Shown here in pieces: positions 17,746 through 26,605 of a stretch of 64,000 nt of DNA. The stretch is from NCBI RefSeq assembly GCF_008710745.1, contig NZ_VYSA01000004.1, positions 62,001-126,000 of the forward strand, in the 5' to 3' direction. The notes below the pieces were generated by a model. The model was not told the DNA's origin. It worked only from the letters and a program-made list of their open reading frames with translations, and ran no database searches. Numbering within the stretch: position 1 is the first letter of the stretch; each line of letters starts with the position of its first letter. The translations under genes and the position numbers were made by a program. Source of the stretch: Microbacterium rhizomatis. GTDB taxonomy: Bacteria; Actinomycetota; Actinomycetes; Actinomycetales; Microbacteriaceae.

Positions 17746-18867
17746 CTACTGCAGGTACTCGAGCAGCTGCTCCTTAGTGAGATCGGTGTCCATGTACGCA
17801 CCATCCGGGAGTTCCGGATCGCAGGGAGGAACATCACCGGCTGACGTGTCGTAGAACTGGACGAGCTTCTCGCCCTCGAAGGGTCCAGGGTCACCCCCGG
17901 TGACTTCCGCCACCGCGACGCGTACACCGTACTGCGGCTGACGCCAGTTCCCTTCCAGAGCCTGGGCCTGGAAGTCGGGGTTCGCAGCCTGGATGTCGGG
18001 GACCGAACAGTTGAACAGGTTGTCGGTCGAGGTCGCCGTGACTGGAACGAACGGGCGACCAGCCGCCTCGAACGCGCGCGCCGCGCTGAGGGTGCCACCA
18101 CCGAAGTCGTTGGCGATTCCGTCGATCTGCGGGTACTTGGCGAGCATTGCCGCGGTCATCTGCTGAATCATCGCAGGGTCCCAGTTTGCGGCGAGGTAGC
18201 CGTCCTCCAGAATCGTGACATCGGGATAGTTCGCCGCGAGTTCAGCCTGGAAGCCCTCGAAGATGCCGTTGGTGAAGTTGTTGTTCTCGAAACCGCCGAC
18301 GAAGAGCACATCGCCCTCGCCACCGATCTGCTCCGCGAGCCACTGAGCCTGCTGGCGACCCATGTCCTCCAGGTCGAACTTGACAGATGCGAAGTAGTCC
18401 TCGCCGGGATCACCACCTGGATCTGCGGCGTAGAACACCACCGTCACGCCTGCGTCCGTGGCGGCCTGGACCGCCGGGAGTTCCGCTTCACCAAAGTCGG
18501 CTACGCCGAGAATGATGTCGACGCCCTGCGCGACAAGACTGTCGATCCCTGCGATCGTCTTCTGGGGGTCGCCTTGCCCGTTCGAGTAGATGACATCCGT
18601 CACCGCAGGACAGAGATTCAGTTCCTCCTGGACGACCGCGTTGAAAATCTGGCGAGCCGTGTTTCCACCGAATCCGTCGGTCACACCGACGACGATGTCA
18701 TCGGCTTCCTCACCACACCACGCGGGACGGTCGCCTGCATCTGCACCAGGCGTCTCCACGCCGGTACCTCCCGTATTGCCGCTGCATGCGCTGAGCGCTA
18801 ATGCGGCAATGAACAGGGCCGTGAACGCCTGCGTGCGGCGTCCGACGGCCGAATTCCAAATCTTCAT
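17746..18867 (-). CDS. ABC transporter substrate-binding lipoprotein (CUT2 type)
   Basis: Periplasmic-type binding protein of 373 residues, anchored as a lipoprotein. The signal peptide runs MKIWNSAVGRR then a hydrophobic stretch and the lipobox LSAC, with the lipidated Cys near residue 28. The mature part has the ribose-binding-protein pattern IVVGVTDGFGGNTARQIF, GIDSLVAQGVDIILG and IDGIANDFGGGTLSAARAFE. ATG at 18867 is chosen for the signal peptide and the AGGGGC upstream; the reading extends further to 18939 but adds a charged leader. It heads the importer operon and has an operator copy about 140 bases upstream. Confidence 0.92.
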   Translation of the reverse strand: MKIWNSAVGRRTQAFTALFIAALALSACSGNTGGTGVETPGADAGDRPAWCGEEADDIVVGVTDGFGGNTARQIFNAVVQEELNLCPAVTDVIYSNGQGDPQKTIAGIDSLVAQGVDIILGVADFGEAELPAVQAATDAGVTVVFYAADPGGDPGEDYFASVKFDLEDMGRQQAQWLAEQIGGEGDVLFVGGFENNNFTNGIFEGFQAELAANYPDVTILEDGYLAANWDPAMIQQMTAAMLAKYPQIDGIANDFGGGTLSAARAFEAAGRPFVPVTATSTDNLFNCSVPDIQAANPDFQAQALEGNWRQPQYGVRVAVAEVTGGDPGPFEGEKLVQFYDTSAGDVPPCDPELPDGAYMDTDLTKEQLLEYLQ

Positions 18868-19003
18868 GTGATCTGCCCCTTTTCTCATCGGGTATGAGGG
18901 GTCCGTCTTCGACACGGCCTCGTCGCCCCGTCGGCGCATCCTTGCGTCGATTGTGCAGGCGTAAATCTACCTGCGGTTCTCTTCTTAGTCAACAAGTAGA
19001 TCT

Positions 19004-19019
19004 TTGACTCATGGGTCAA
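19004..19019. promoter_or_regulatory. operator, copy 3 of the TTGACTCATGAGTCAA family
   Basis: TTGACTCATGGGTCAA matches the perfect 16-base palindrome at 15 positions. A half site AGTCAACA lies at 18987-18994. It is upstream of the importer operon and overlaps the stop codon of the SnoaL-like gene. Confidence 0.65.
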
Positions 19020-19435
19020 TTCTCACGGTCCGGTCGATCAAACGTGAGAGATCGGACGGCGAAGCGCCATCCGCCGGCGGTCCTGGAGAGCAGATCCTCG
19101 TACACGCCGGTGGTGAGCAAGGCTGGGGGCATCTTGCGAGAACCTGGTCGAACTGTCATCAGCGCGGCCCGCCCGCGCAGTCCCTCCGCGACAACCGACA
19201 ACTCGATGTTCGAGATGAAGTGTCGTTCACTTCCGGCGGAGGTCTCGATGTACCTCTTGACGAATGCGGCCAACTCGAAACGCCCCGTGTAGGTGACATT
19301 CGCCGAGGGAATCGAGAGCTGCCCGTCGGGCGCGTAGCACTCGAGCCACCCATCGACGTCGCCCGCGTCGACGGTTCGGTTGTAGCGCGCATAGAGATTG
19401 AGTGCGTCGAAGTGATCTGCCGGTGTGAACTCCAT
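19016..19435 (-). CDS. SnoaL/NTF2-like protein
   Basis: NTF2-fold protein of 139 residues: it begins MEFTPADHFDALNLYARYNRTVDAGD, continues with DGWLECYAPDGQLSIPSANVTYTGR and ends in the strand WRFAVRSLTF. Members of this fold with a conserved N-terminal Tyr/Arg/Asp set act as dehydratases, isomerases or hydrolases on cyclic substrates, or as small subunits of ring hydroxylating systems. AAAGGAT precedes the ATG. It lies 127 bases downstream of an SDR gene in the same direction and just before the importer promoter. The function within the pathway is not fixed by sequence. Confidence 0.75.
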   Translation of the reverse strand: MEFTPADHFDALNLYARYNRTVDAGDVDGWLECYAPDGQLSIPSANVTYTGRFELAAFVKRYIETSAGSERHFISNIELSVVAEGLRGRAALMTVRPGSRKMPPALLTTGVYEDLLSRTAGGWRFAVRSLTFDRPDREN

Positions 19436-19561
19436 GGCGGGATCCTTTCAGGACTGTGGAAATCGGATTGAAGTCGATGCAGGCTCTCCGTGCGACTGCT
19501 CGGCCGGGTGATGACCCACGACTGAGTGTTCGTTCCCGGGAGGCGTGCGGGGGCGTATCGC

Positions 19562-20299
19562 TCAGGCATTTGCAAGGCCGCCGTCAATGGACAGCATCGC
19601 GCCGTTGATCATTCGAGCATCGTCGGAAAGGAGGAACACGATAAGACCCGCGACCTCATCCGCAGTGCCGGGGCCCTCGATGACACCTGGTCGCCCCACT
19701 AACGACACGCCCTTCCTGTTTGCGATATCGAGCATCGGTGTATCCACGGGCCCCGGGAGTATTGCATTGCATCGCACTCCGTTCGATGCATATTGGAAGG
19801 CTATTGACCTCGTCAGGCCGAGGACGGCCGCCTTGCTGGTCGGGTACGCGGTGCTCGCCATGCCCTTCAGCGCGGACACCGACGCCACATTCACGATCGC
19901 GCCGCGTGAGGCACTGAGATGCGGAATCGATGCCTTGCAGGCGAGGAACGTTCCTCTCACGTTGACGCGCTGAACGAGATCGAAGTCCTCCACTGAAACC
20001 GACTCGATTCCCCCCCGATCGCCATCGACGGTAATCCCAGCGCAATTGATCAGAGCATCGAGACGACCGAACCGACCGACCACGCGGGAGATGAGCTGAC
20101 TGGCAGTCGCTTCCTCACCTATGTCGCCCGAGACCGTTACGACATCGGCGTAGGTTGCGAGCTCGTCGGCCTCTAGCCGGAGCTGGTCTTCTCGGATGTC
20201 GGTCAGGCCGAGCGAGCATGACTGCCGAGAGAGCCTCGCGGCCACCGCCCGTCCTATACCCGAACCCGCCCCGGTGATAATCGCAACGCGCTCTGACAT
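19562..20299 (-). CDS. SDR family oxidoreductase
   Basis: Classical SDR of 245 residues: TGAGSGIGRAVAARL at the N-terminus, SGDIGEE before the fourth strand, NCAG near 85, then ASVSALKGMASTAYPTSK with catalytic Ser, Tyr and Lys, and IDGG at the C-terminus. ATG at 20299 is selected because AAGGGGG lies just upstream and the homology starts at this residue; an in-frame reading to 20347 is possible. The upstream region holds repeated CGACTTG elements (20345-20397). Likely a hydroxyacyl or ring alcohol dehydrogenase of the same pathway; the substrate is not known. Confidence 0.88.
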   Translation of the reverse strand: MSERVAIITGAGSGIGRAVAARLSRQSCSLGLTDIREDQLRLEADELATYADVVTVSGDIGEEATASQLISRVVGRFGRLDALINCAGITVDGDRGGIESVSVEDFDLVQRVNVRGTFLACKASIPHLSASRGAIVNVASVSALKGMASTAYPTSKAAVLGLTRSIAFQYASNGVRCNAILPGPVDTPMLDIANRKGVSLVGRPGVIEGPGTADEVAGLIVFLLSDDARMINGAMLSIDGGLANA

Positions 20300-20344
20300 G
20301 TTTCCCCCTTCCGCGCGGCCAACGGCGACGCTGGCAACGTCTGT

Positions 20345-20397
20345 CAAGTCGGCAGGGATCGTCGACTTGCTATCTTACGGGTTGGTAATCGACTTGA
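20345..20397. promoter_or_regulatory. CAAGTCG/CGACTTG repeat cluster upstream of SDR
   Basis: CAAGTCG at 20345-20351 forms an inverted pair with CGACTTG at 20363-20369, and CGACTTG occurs again at 20390-20396. They sit 46-98 bases upstream of the SDR start. The half sites resemble the CAAG/CTTG halves of KstR2-type operators, but the spacing differs. Confidence 0.35.
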
Positions 20398-20501
20398 GAA
20401 TCAAACCCGAGCGTTTTCGATCTGACGACGGGACCAGTTCCATTCCGCCGACGCCCTAGAAATTCAGCACACGCCCGCGGACATCGGTCGGTCCAGACCG
20501 A

Positions 20502-21584
20502 CTATCGAGATCGGTCTATAGCACTGCGGGCTGCGGCGATGAGGTCTGGAACACCGGCCCGAAGCTGCGGGCCGAACAGGTCTCCCGGCCGTTTCTCGAC
20601 AAGCCAGCGGGTGAAGATCTCTTCGCAGAACACCGCCGACTTCCAGTATGCGAATGCTTCGTACCAGGCGAGGTGCGAGACATCCAGGGCACTCCGACTC
20701 GCGTAGTACTCGACAAGTTCTGCCCGGGTGGGGAAACCCGGCTCGCACGTCACCGGGGTCAGGTCCATCACTGTAGGCGGGCGGTCATCAGCTGAGTACG
20801 TCGCGGCGAAATACCCGAGGTCCGCGAGGGGGTCTCCCAGCGTCGCCATTTCCCAGTCAAGGATCCCGCACGCTCGAGCGGGAGCCGCACGGTAATACAT
20901 GAGGTTCCCGAGCCGGTAGTCGCCGTGCACAATTGACAATCGTTGGGACACTGGGCGATGGCGGTCCAGCCATCCGCCGACCTCCGCGAATTCAGGTAGT
21001 TCGCGACGGGTGATCCGCCCCCACAGTGTGTGGAACAGGGCGACCTGGCGTTCAAGATACCCGCTGGTCTTCCCAAACTGTGCCAGTGCGGTTGCCGAGA
21101 CGTCTAACGCGTGAAGGCTGGCGAGTTCGTCCATTGCCGACTGGACGACCGCACGCCGTGAGGTCGGATCGTGGGCCCAACACGGCAGCTCGTCCGTCAA
21201 GACGATGCCGTCCAGGAATTCCATCAGGTAGAAGGGGACGCCCAGCACCGCGTCGTCTTCACAGATGGCGATGACCCGCGGCACGGGCACGCCTTTAGCG
21301 TGCAGAGCTTGGAGAAGTCGCGCCTCCCGAACCATGTTGTGGGCGGAGGCAGGGTAGGGGGGACGTGGACCGCGGCGGAGAACGACGTTGTGTCCTGAGC
21401 GTTGGAGAAGGTAGTTGATGTTCGAGTGGCCGTCGCCGATGCGGTCCCATCGGATCGGTCCGGAACCGATGCCCACCTGGTCAAGGAATCGTTCGGTCTC
21501 GTCGATGATGAGAAGCGGAGGCATACTGAATGACTCCGCCTCCTGTCGCGTGTGAGCCACGTCCGCGAGTTCAACTCCGGTCAT
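20502..21584 (-). CDS. APH-fold kinase (ACAD10/11, LvaA-like)
   Basis: Aminoglycoside-phosphotransferase-fold kinase of 360 residues. The Brenner motif IVHGDYRLGNLMYY and the metal-binding LDWEMATLGDPLADLGY are those of the branch fused to acyl-CoA dehydrogenase in animal ACAD10/11 and found as LvaA in Pseudomonas levulinate catabolism. In those systems the kinase phosphorylates a 4-hydroxyacyl-CoA, and the product is then turned into a 3-hydroxyacyl-CoA. The gene starts inside the dehydrogenase stop region (14-base overlap), which supports a joint function. ATG at 21584 is preferred; the reading to 21698 overlaps the neighbour. The true substrate here is inferred. Confidence 0.82.
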   Translation of the reverse strand: MTGVELADVAHTRQEAESFSMPPLLIIDETERFLDQVGIGSGPIRWDRIGDGHSNINYLLQRSGHNVVLRRGPRPPYPASAHNMVREARLLQALHAKGVPVPRVIAICEDDAVLGVPFYLMEFLDGIVLTDELPCWAHDPTSRRAVVQSAMDELASLHALDVSATALAQFGKTSGYLERQVALFHTLWGRITRRELPEFAEVGGWLDRHRPVSQRLSIVHGDYRLGNLMYYRAAPARACGILDWEMATLGDPLADLGYFAATYSADDRPPTVMDLTPVTCEPGFPTRAELVEYYASRSALDVSHLAWYEAFAYWKSAVFCEEIFTRWLVEKRPGDLFGPQLRAGVPDLIAAARSAIDRSR

Positions 21585-22809
21585 AGCTCTGTTCCCCGAT
21601 CCGGTCGAGTCGTGAAGCTCCGGCGGCGACCTGCCGATCGCGGGCCGCGACCTTCCGTCTGGCGATCGCCCATTTGTGCGTCTCGTTGGAGCCGTCATAG
21701 ATGCGGAACGGCCGCACCTCGTTCAGGTACTGCGCGAGTGGGAGCCCGTCTGAGACTCCGTCCCCGCCACACAGCTGGATGGCACGATCGATGACACGGA
21801 ACACTGCTTCTGAGCAGTACGTCTTCGCTACGGACGAGAGGGCTGTGCCCTCTTTCGGATTCGACGCGAGCAAGGTTGCGGTGCGCTGGATGATGGCATC
21901 AGATGTCTCAACGTCGATGACGGACTCCGCGAGAAGGTTCTGGGCAATGCCCAGGTCCTGGAGTCTGGAGCCGAACAACTCCCGCGCACTGGCCCGATCC
22001 AGGGCGATGTCCAGGGCGCGGCGCGCAAGTCCCAACCAACGCATGCAATGTGTGAGCCGTGCGGGGCCGAGCCGGACCTGGGCGTAGCGGAACCCGAGCC
22101 CGGGCCCGCCAAGCACCGCATCGTCTGAAACGAAGCAATCGTCGAAGTACACGTGCGGGTGTCCTCCCTCGATCGTGCGGTCGATGGTGTGGATCTGCTC
22201 GCCGACCCGCACCCCCGGGTTCGACATCTCCACCAGAAGCATCGTCGATCCCGCAGTTACGCTGTCCGCGGCGTCATTGCGGGCCATCACGATCGCGAAA
22301 CTGGCGCCGATCGCCCCACTGATGAATCTCTTGTGCCCGTCGATGACCCACCCACCGTCTACCTTGCGCGCTTCGGTCTGCAGCGCGGCTGGGTCTGAAC
22401 CGGCGCCAGGATGGGGTTCGGTCATTGGGAAGCAGGAGCGCACATCGCCGCGCGCCAGCGGCCCCAGGTAGCGGTCCTGTTGGGCGGGTGTCGCGATTGC
22501 TTCCAGCATCCGCATGTTGCCCTCGTCGGGGGCCATGCAGTTCAACACGGACGGGCCGATTGGCGAGTATCCCGCCGCCTGGAACACCGGCGACCAGTGC
22601 TCGATCGGCAAGCCAAGACCGCCGTACTGTTTCGGGGCGTGGGGTGCGAACACGCCGGCGTGTTTGGCACGCCGCATGAGGTCAGCCCTGTGGGCCGAAT
22701 CAAGGTACTCCCCCGGGCGTGGTTCGCTCGGCATCACCTCTTCGCGGATGAACGCTTCTGTCCGTGAGGTCAGGTCCTCGACCTGCGCGCTGCTGAATTG
22801 CTCGGTCAT
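21571..22809 (-). CDS. acyl-CoA dehydrogenase (partner of APH-fold kinase)
   Basis: Acyl-CoA dehydrogenase of 412 residues, of the larger type that accompanies APH-fold kinases. Seen: CMAPDEGNMRML, the FAD motif MTEPHPGAGSDPA, GHKRFISGAIGA, LTHCMRWLGLARRALDIAL, ARELFGSRLQDLGIAQ, and QLCGGDGVSDGLPL near the C-terminus with the RIYDGSNE motif in place of YEGT. The DGSNETHKW form is typical of ACAD10/11-like enzymes. Start at 22809 is 8 bases after the thiolase stop; the long N-terminal reading to 23022 runs antisense-like over the thiolase and is discarded. Confidence 0.88.
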   Translation of the reverse strand: MTEQFSSAQVEDLTSRTEAFIREEVMPSEPRPGEYLDSAHRADLMRRAKHAGVFAPHAPKQYGGLGLPIEHWSPVFQAAGYSPIGPSVLNCMAPDEGNMRMLEAIATPAQQDRYLGPLARGDVRSCFPMTEPHPGAGSDPAALQTEARKVDGGWVIDGHKRFISGAIGASFAIVMARNDAADSVTAGSTMLLVEMSNPGVRVGEQIHTIDRTIEGGHPHVYFDDCFVSDDAVLGGPGLGFRYAQVRLGPARLTHCMRWLGLARRALDIALDRASARELFGSRLQDLGIAQNLLAESVIDVETSDAIIQRTATLLASNPKEGTALSSVAKTYCSEAVFRVIDRAIQLCGGDGVSDGLPLAQYLNEVRPFRIYDGSNETHKWAIARRKVAARDRQVAAGASRLDRIGEQSYDRS

Positions 22810-22817
22810 CGCCTCAC

Positions 22818-23993
22818 TCACAGCCGCTCGATGATTGTCACGTTCGCCAACCCGCCGGCCTCGCACACGGCCTGCAGCCCGTATCTGCCGCCCGTGTCTT
22901 CGAGGTAGTTGAGCATGGTGGTCATGAGGCGTGTGCCCGACGCTCCCAGCGGGTGTCCGAGGGCGATCGCTCCGCCGCGCGGATTCAGCTTTTCCGGGTC
23001 GGCGTCGAGCTCGGCAGCCCACGCGAGAGGGACTGACGCGAACGCCTCGTTCACCTCGTAAGCATCGAAGTCCTCGATTCGCATTCCGGACTTACGCAGG
23101 ATGAGCTGTGTCGCCACAATCGGGCCGGTCAGCATGATCTCAGGGTCGGAGCCCCGGACGGCGAAGCGGTGAAATCGCGCGCGGGGTTTGAGGCCCAACT
23201 CGCGTGCACGTTCGCTGCTCATGATCAGCATTCCCGATGCGCCGTCGGTCAATGGTGAGGAGTTTCCTGCGGTGATGTTCCACGAGATCTCCGGATAGGA
23301 ACGCGTGTACTCGTCGCTTAGGAAAGCCGCCGGCAACGCTGCGAGTCCTGCTACGGAAGTGCCGGACCGGATCGTTTGGTCCCGGTTGTGGAGCGAGCCA
23401 TCCGAGAGGGTGATCGGCAGAATCTCTCCGGAGAACTGACCTGCTTGCTGGGCGGACTCAGCGCGGCGGTGTGATTGGGCGGCGAAGCCGTCCAGATCAT
23501 CCCGATCAAATCCCCACCGGGCGGCGACAAGTTCCGCGCCGATCCCCTGCGGTGGCAGGCTGGGGTACCGTGCGGTCAACGGCTGTGTCGGGTTCCCGTC
23601 GCGGGAGCTTGCCCCCATCGGTACCCGGCTCATCGATTCCACGCCGCAGGCGATCGCGATGTCGTAGGCGCCCGCCTGAATGCCTTGAGCGACGAAATGT
23701 GCTGCCTGCTGGCTCGAACCGCATTGGCGGTCAACTGTTGTCCCTGGCACTTCCTCCGGGAACCCTGCCGCCAGCACGGCCGTTCGGGCGATATTGATTC
23801 CCTGATCGCCGACCTGACTGACGCACCCCGCAACAACATCGTCAATCATCGTCGGGTCGATCCCGGAGCGTTCGACCAGCCCAGACAGCACGGATGCGAG
23901 CAGGTCGGCGGGGTGGATGCCGGACAGCGCCCCGCCGGGCTTTCCTCTACCCGATGCTGTCCGAACAGCATCGATGATCACCGCGTCATGCAT
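22818..23993 (-). CDS. acetyl-CoA C-acyltransferase (thiolase)
   Basis: Thiolase of 391 residues. The nucleophile is in DRQCGSSQQAAHF near residue 90, NEAF near 321, GGAIALGHPLGASGTRL near 350, and the acid/base Cys in AVCEAGGLANV near the end. It starts MHDAVIIDAVRTASGRGKPGG, the standard thiolase N-terminus, at ATG 23993; the reading to 24248 overlaps the synthetase and is not real. It overlaps the synthetase stop by 8 bases, so these genes are coupled. It would finish a beta-oxidation round in this operon. It is a close paralogue in type of the thiolase at 2955-4121. Confidence 0.92.
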   Translation of the reverse strand: MHDAVIIDAVRTASGRGKPGGALSGIHPADLLASVLSGLVERSGIDPTMIDDVVAGCVSQVGDQGINIARTAVLAAGFPEEVPGTTVDRQCGSSQQAAHFVAQGIQAGAYDIAIACGVESMSRVPMGASSRDGNPTQPLTARYPSLPPQGIGAELVAARWGFDRDDLDGFAAQSHRRAESAQQAGQFSGEILPITLSDGSLHNRDQTIRSGTSVAGLAALPAAFLSDEYTRSYPEISWNITAGNSSPLTDGASGMLIMSSERARELGLKPRARFHRFAVRGSDPEIMLTGPIVATQLILRKSGMRIEDFDAYEVNEAFASVPLAWAAELDADPEKLNPRGGAIALGHPLGASGTRLMTTMLNYLEDTGGRYGLQAVCEAGGLANVTIIERL

Positions 23994-25665
23994 GTCCCAC
24001 CCGTCCTTTCGTGGCATCGTCCTCGGGCGGACGGGGCGTCGGATCCAGCAGCGCGCGAAGCGCCTTCTTGTCGTGTTTTCCTGTTGTGGTGCGGGGAATT
24101 GACGCGACTTCGTCGAACGTGTCCGGGACCCACCACTTGGGCACCCGCTGCACAAGGAACTCACGCAACGACGCGTGGTCCAGGGCTCTCGCGACCACCA
24201 CGAAGGCGTGTGGACGTTCCGTCCATCGCGTGTCCGGCCGGCCGACAACGACGACCTCGATGACGTCGGGGTGCTCCTGGATCGCCTGTTCGAGGTCGAC
24301 TGAGGAAATCCACTCGCCGCCGGACTTGATCATGTCTTTCGCCCGATCCACCAACGTCACCCACCCTTCTGGGTCGACCGTTCCGATGTCTCCCGTGCGC
24401 AACCATCCGTCGCCGAACCGGTCTGCGACGGTGGTCGGCTCCAGGCCGTAGTACCCGGAGGCGACGACGGGACCGCGCACCTCGATCTCGCCTCGGGCGA
24501 CCCCGTCGTGAGGTGCGACCTCCCCCGCATCGTTGAGGAGGCGGATTTCATAGAACGGGCTCACCCGACCGGCGATTACCTGCCGACGGAGGTTGTCCTC
24601 GGGGGACGATCGCGGGTCCGTGTTGGCCACCGCCACCCCGGGCAAGGTTTCGGTCATGCCCCACCCAGAAATCACCTCGACGTCGTAGTCGTCGGCCATG
24701 CGACGAACCAGAGCTGCTGGCACCTGACTGCCGCCGAGGATCAGCTTCCGCAGAGTCGTCAACGATCGTTTCGCGGCGGCGGCGTCGCCGCTCTCATCGA
24801 ATGCTCGGATCAGGTCGGTCCAGATGGTCGGAACCCCGCTGGACCAGGTGACCTTGTGTTCCGGGATCATTTTCGCCAAGGCGGCCGGCTGAAGGAAACG
24901 GCCGGGCATGATCAACTCCGCCCCGGACAGCACAGCGATGAACGGCAACCCCCATCCCATTGCATGGAACAGGGAGACAGTCGCGAGAACAACATCGTGT
25001 TTGGCGACGCCGAACACGTCGACCCCGACCATGATCAGCGAGTGCAGCGCAATGGAGCGGTGTGAGTAGAGCACCCCTTTCGGGTCGCCCGTCGTCCCGG
25101 ATGTGTAGCAGAGCGCGGCGGGGGACCTCTCATCGAGGAGCGGGAGTCGGTAGTCTCCCGCGCTTTCGTTCACCAGGTCGTCGTAGCGGATCACGTCGCG
25201 GTCAGTGGCGGGCAGGTCGCCGTCTCCGATCACGACGATCAGTTCGATCTGAGGAATCCGTTCGAGCAGTCGGAAGATCTGCGGCGCGAGCACATCGTCC
25301 ACGATGAGGACACGGTCATGGGCGTGCCGCGCCATCCAGATGATCTGCTCGTCGTGGAGCCGGAGATTGATCGTGTGCAGTACCGCGCCCATGCTCATCA
25401 CACCGAGGTACACCTCCATGTGCGCGGCGCTGTTCCACGCAAATGTCGCGACTCTGTCGCCCGGCACGACACCCCGTCGAAATAGGGCCGCTGCCAGACG
25501 CTCACTCCTGGCAGCGGCGTCAGCGAAGGTGACGGTCGTGAACTCGCCGTCCGCCCTCTGCACGGAGACGACCTTTGACCGGGGATGAACATTGCGCATC
25601 CGCCACAAGAAGTGCTGCGTGGTGAGGGGAAAATCCATCATCATGCCGAGCTGTTCCGACGTCAT
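23986..25665 (-). CDS. AMP-dependent acyl-CoA synthetase (medium/long chain FadD-like)
   Basis: Acyl-CoA ligase of 559 residues. Motifs: CYTSGTTGDPKGVLYSHRS near 185, GWGMTETLP near 345, GWLRTGDIG near 420, RAKDMIKSGGEWISSVDLE, and the C-terminal Lys in RTTTGKHDKKAL. The MTETLP and GGEWISS forms are typical of fatty acyl-CoA synthetases that act on medium to long chains (AlkK/FadD-like). The ATG has AGGGAG upstream. Its stop overlaps the thiolase start. The gene provides the activated acid for the kinase/dehydrogenase/thiolase set. Confidence 0.9.
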   Translation of the reverse strand: MTSEQLGMMMDFPLTTQHFLWRMRNVHPRSKVVSVQRADGEFTTVTFADAAARSERLAAALFRRGVVPGDRVATFAWNSAAHMEVYLGVMSMGAVLHTINLRLHDEQIIWMARHAHDRVLIVDDVLAPQIFRLLERIPQIELIVVIGDGDLPATDRDVIRYDDLVNESAGDYRLPLLDERSPAALCYTSGTTGDPKGVLYSHRSIALHSLIMVGVDVFGVAKHDVVLATVSLFHAMGWGLPFIAVLSGAELIMPGRFLQPAALAKMIPEHKVTWSSGVPTIWTDLIRAFDESGDAAAAKRSLTTLRKLILGGSQVPAALVRRMADDYDVEVISGWGMTETLPGVAVANTDPRSSPEDNLRRQVIAGRVSPFYEIRLLNDAGEVAPHDGVARGEIEVRGPVVASGYYGLEPTTVADRFGDGWLRTGDIGTVDPEGWVTLVDRAKDMIKSGGEWISSVDLEQAIQEHPDVIEVVVVGRPDTRWTERPHAFVVVARALDHASLREFLVQRVPKWWVPDTFDEVASIPRTTTGKHDKKALRALLDPTPRPPEDDATKGRVGHA

Positions 25666-25711
25666 CGTTGACTCCCTGATGCCATAACGAGATGGGAACC
25701 GTGTGGGGGGT

Positions 25712-26473
25712 TCACCGCGGCGCCATTCGGATTGCGCCGTCCAGGCGAATCGTCTCCCCGTTGAGCATCGGATTCTCCACGATCGCTCTCACCAACTGCG
25801 CGTACTCCGCCGGGTCCCCCAGACGGGACGGAAATGGCACCTGCTGGCCCAGTTCTGCACGTACCTCGTCAGGCAGTTCCCCGAGCAGCGGCGTCTCGAA
25901 CAGCCCGGGTGCGATGGTCACGACGCGGATGGCGTGTCGAGCGAATTCGCGGGCGATGGGAAGTGTCATGCTCACGATTGCTCCCTTGGACGCCGCGTAG
26001 GACGCTTGCCCGATCTGCCCGTCGAACGCGGCGACCGATGCCGTGTTGACCACGACGCCACGCTCCTCGCCCCGCAACTCGTTGCCGATCATCGCCCCGC
26101 CAGCAAGTCGCACCACGTTGAATGTGCCGATCAAGTTCACGCGGATCACGCGCTCGAAGGCGGCCAGCTCCTGCGCGCCGTGTTTGGAGACGACCAGTGC
26201 CGGGTCACCGATTCCCGCACAGTTGACAACAACGCACAGATCGTTGCGCACATTGGCGTGCGCGACGGCCGCAGCCACCGCATCACTGTCCAGCACATCG
26301 GCCGCGACGAACTCGATCGATGCCGCGTCACCCGCCTCGCGAACGCGGGCAATGGAGCCGGAAAGGTCCATGACGACCACCCTCGCACCCGCCGCTGAGA
26401 ATTGTTGCGCGGTCGCCCACCCCAGTCCGGACGCGCCGCCGCTGACCAGCACGGTTCTGCTTTTTACCTTCAC
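25712..26473 (-). CDS. SDR, 3-hydroxyacyl-CoA dehydrogenase type 2-like
   Basis: SDR of 253 residues similar in pattern to HSD17B10/type 2 3-hydroxyacyl-CoA dehydrogenases: VSGGASGLGWATAQ at the N-terminus, VNCAGI near 88, NTASVAAFDGQIGQASYAASKGA with Ser, Tyr and Lys, and the C-terminal PFPSRLGDPAEYAQLV, MLNGETIRLDGAIRM typical of this subgroup. Reaction: 3-hydroxyacyl-CoA to 3-ketoacyl-CoA, the step before the thiolase. The GTG start at 26473 has AAGGAG seven bases upstream. It is 46 bases ahead of the synthetase and 130 bases downstream of the hydratase gene, consistent with one operon. Confidence 0.9.
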   Translation of the reverse strand: MKVKSRTVLVSGGASGLGWATAQQFSAAGARVVVMDLSGSIARVREAGDAASIEFVAADVLDSDAVAAAVAHANVRNDLCVVVNCAGIGDPALVVSKHGAQELAAFERVIRVNLIGTFNVVRLAGGAMIGNELRGEERGVVVNTASVAAFDGQIGQASYAASKGAIVSMTLPIAREFARHAIRVVTIAPGLFETPLLGELPDEVRAELGQQVPFPSRLGDPAEYAQLVRAIVENPMLNGETIRLDGAIRMAPR

Positions 26474-26605
26474 TGCTTGCTCCTTGGTGTGTTGCGGCGA
26501 GTGATCCCAAGGGCCCTCGGTGACGCGTGGAATGCGGTGAGGAGATGCCGACTCACTCGACCTGTTGGAAGGCGGGAGATGCCCGCACGTTCGCTGACTG
26601 TCACG

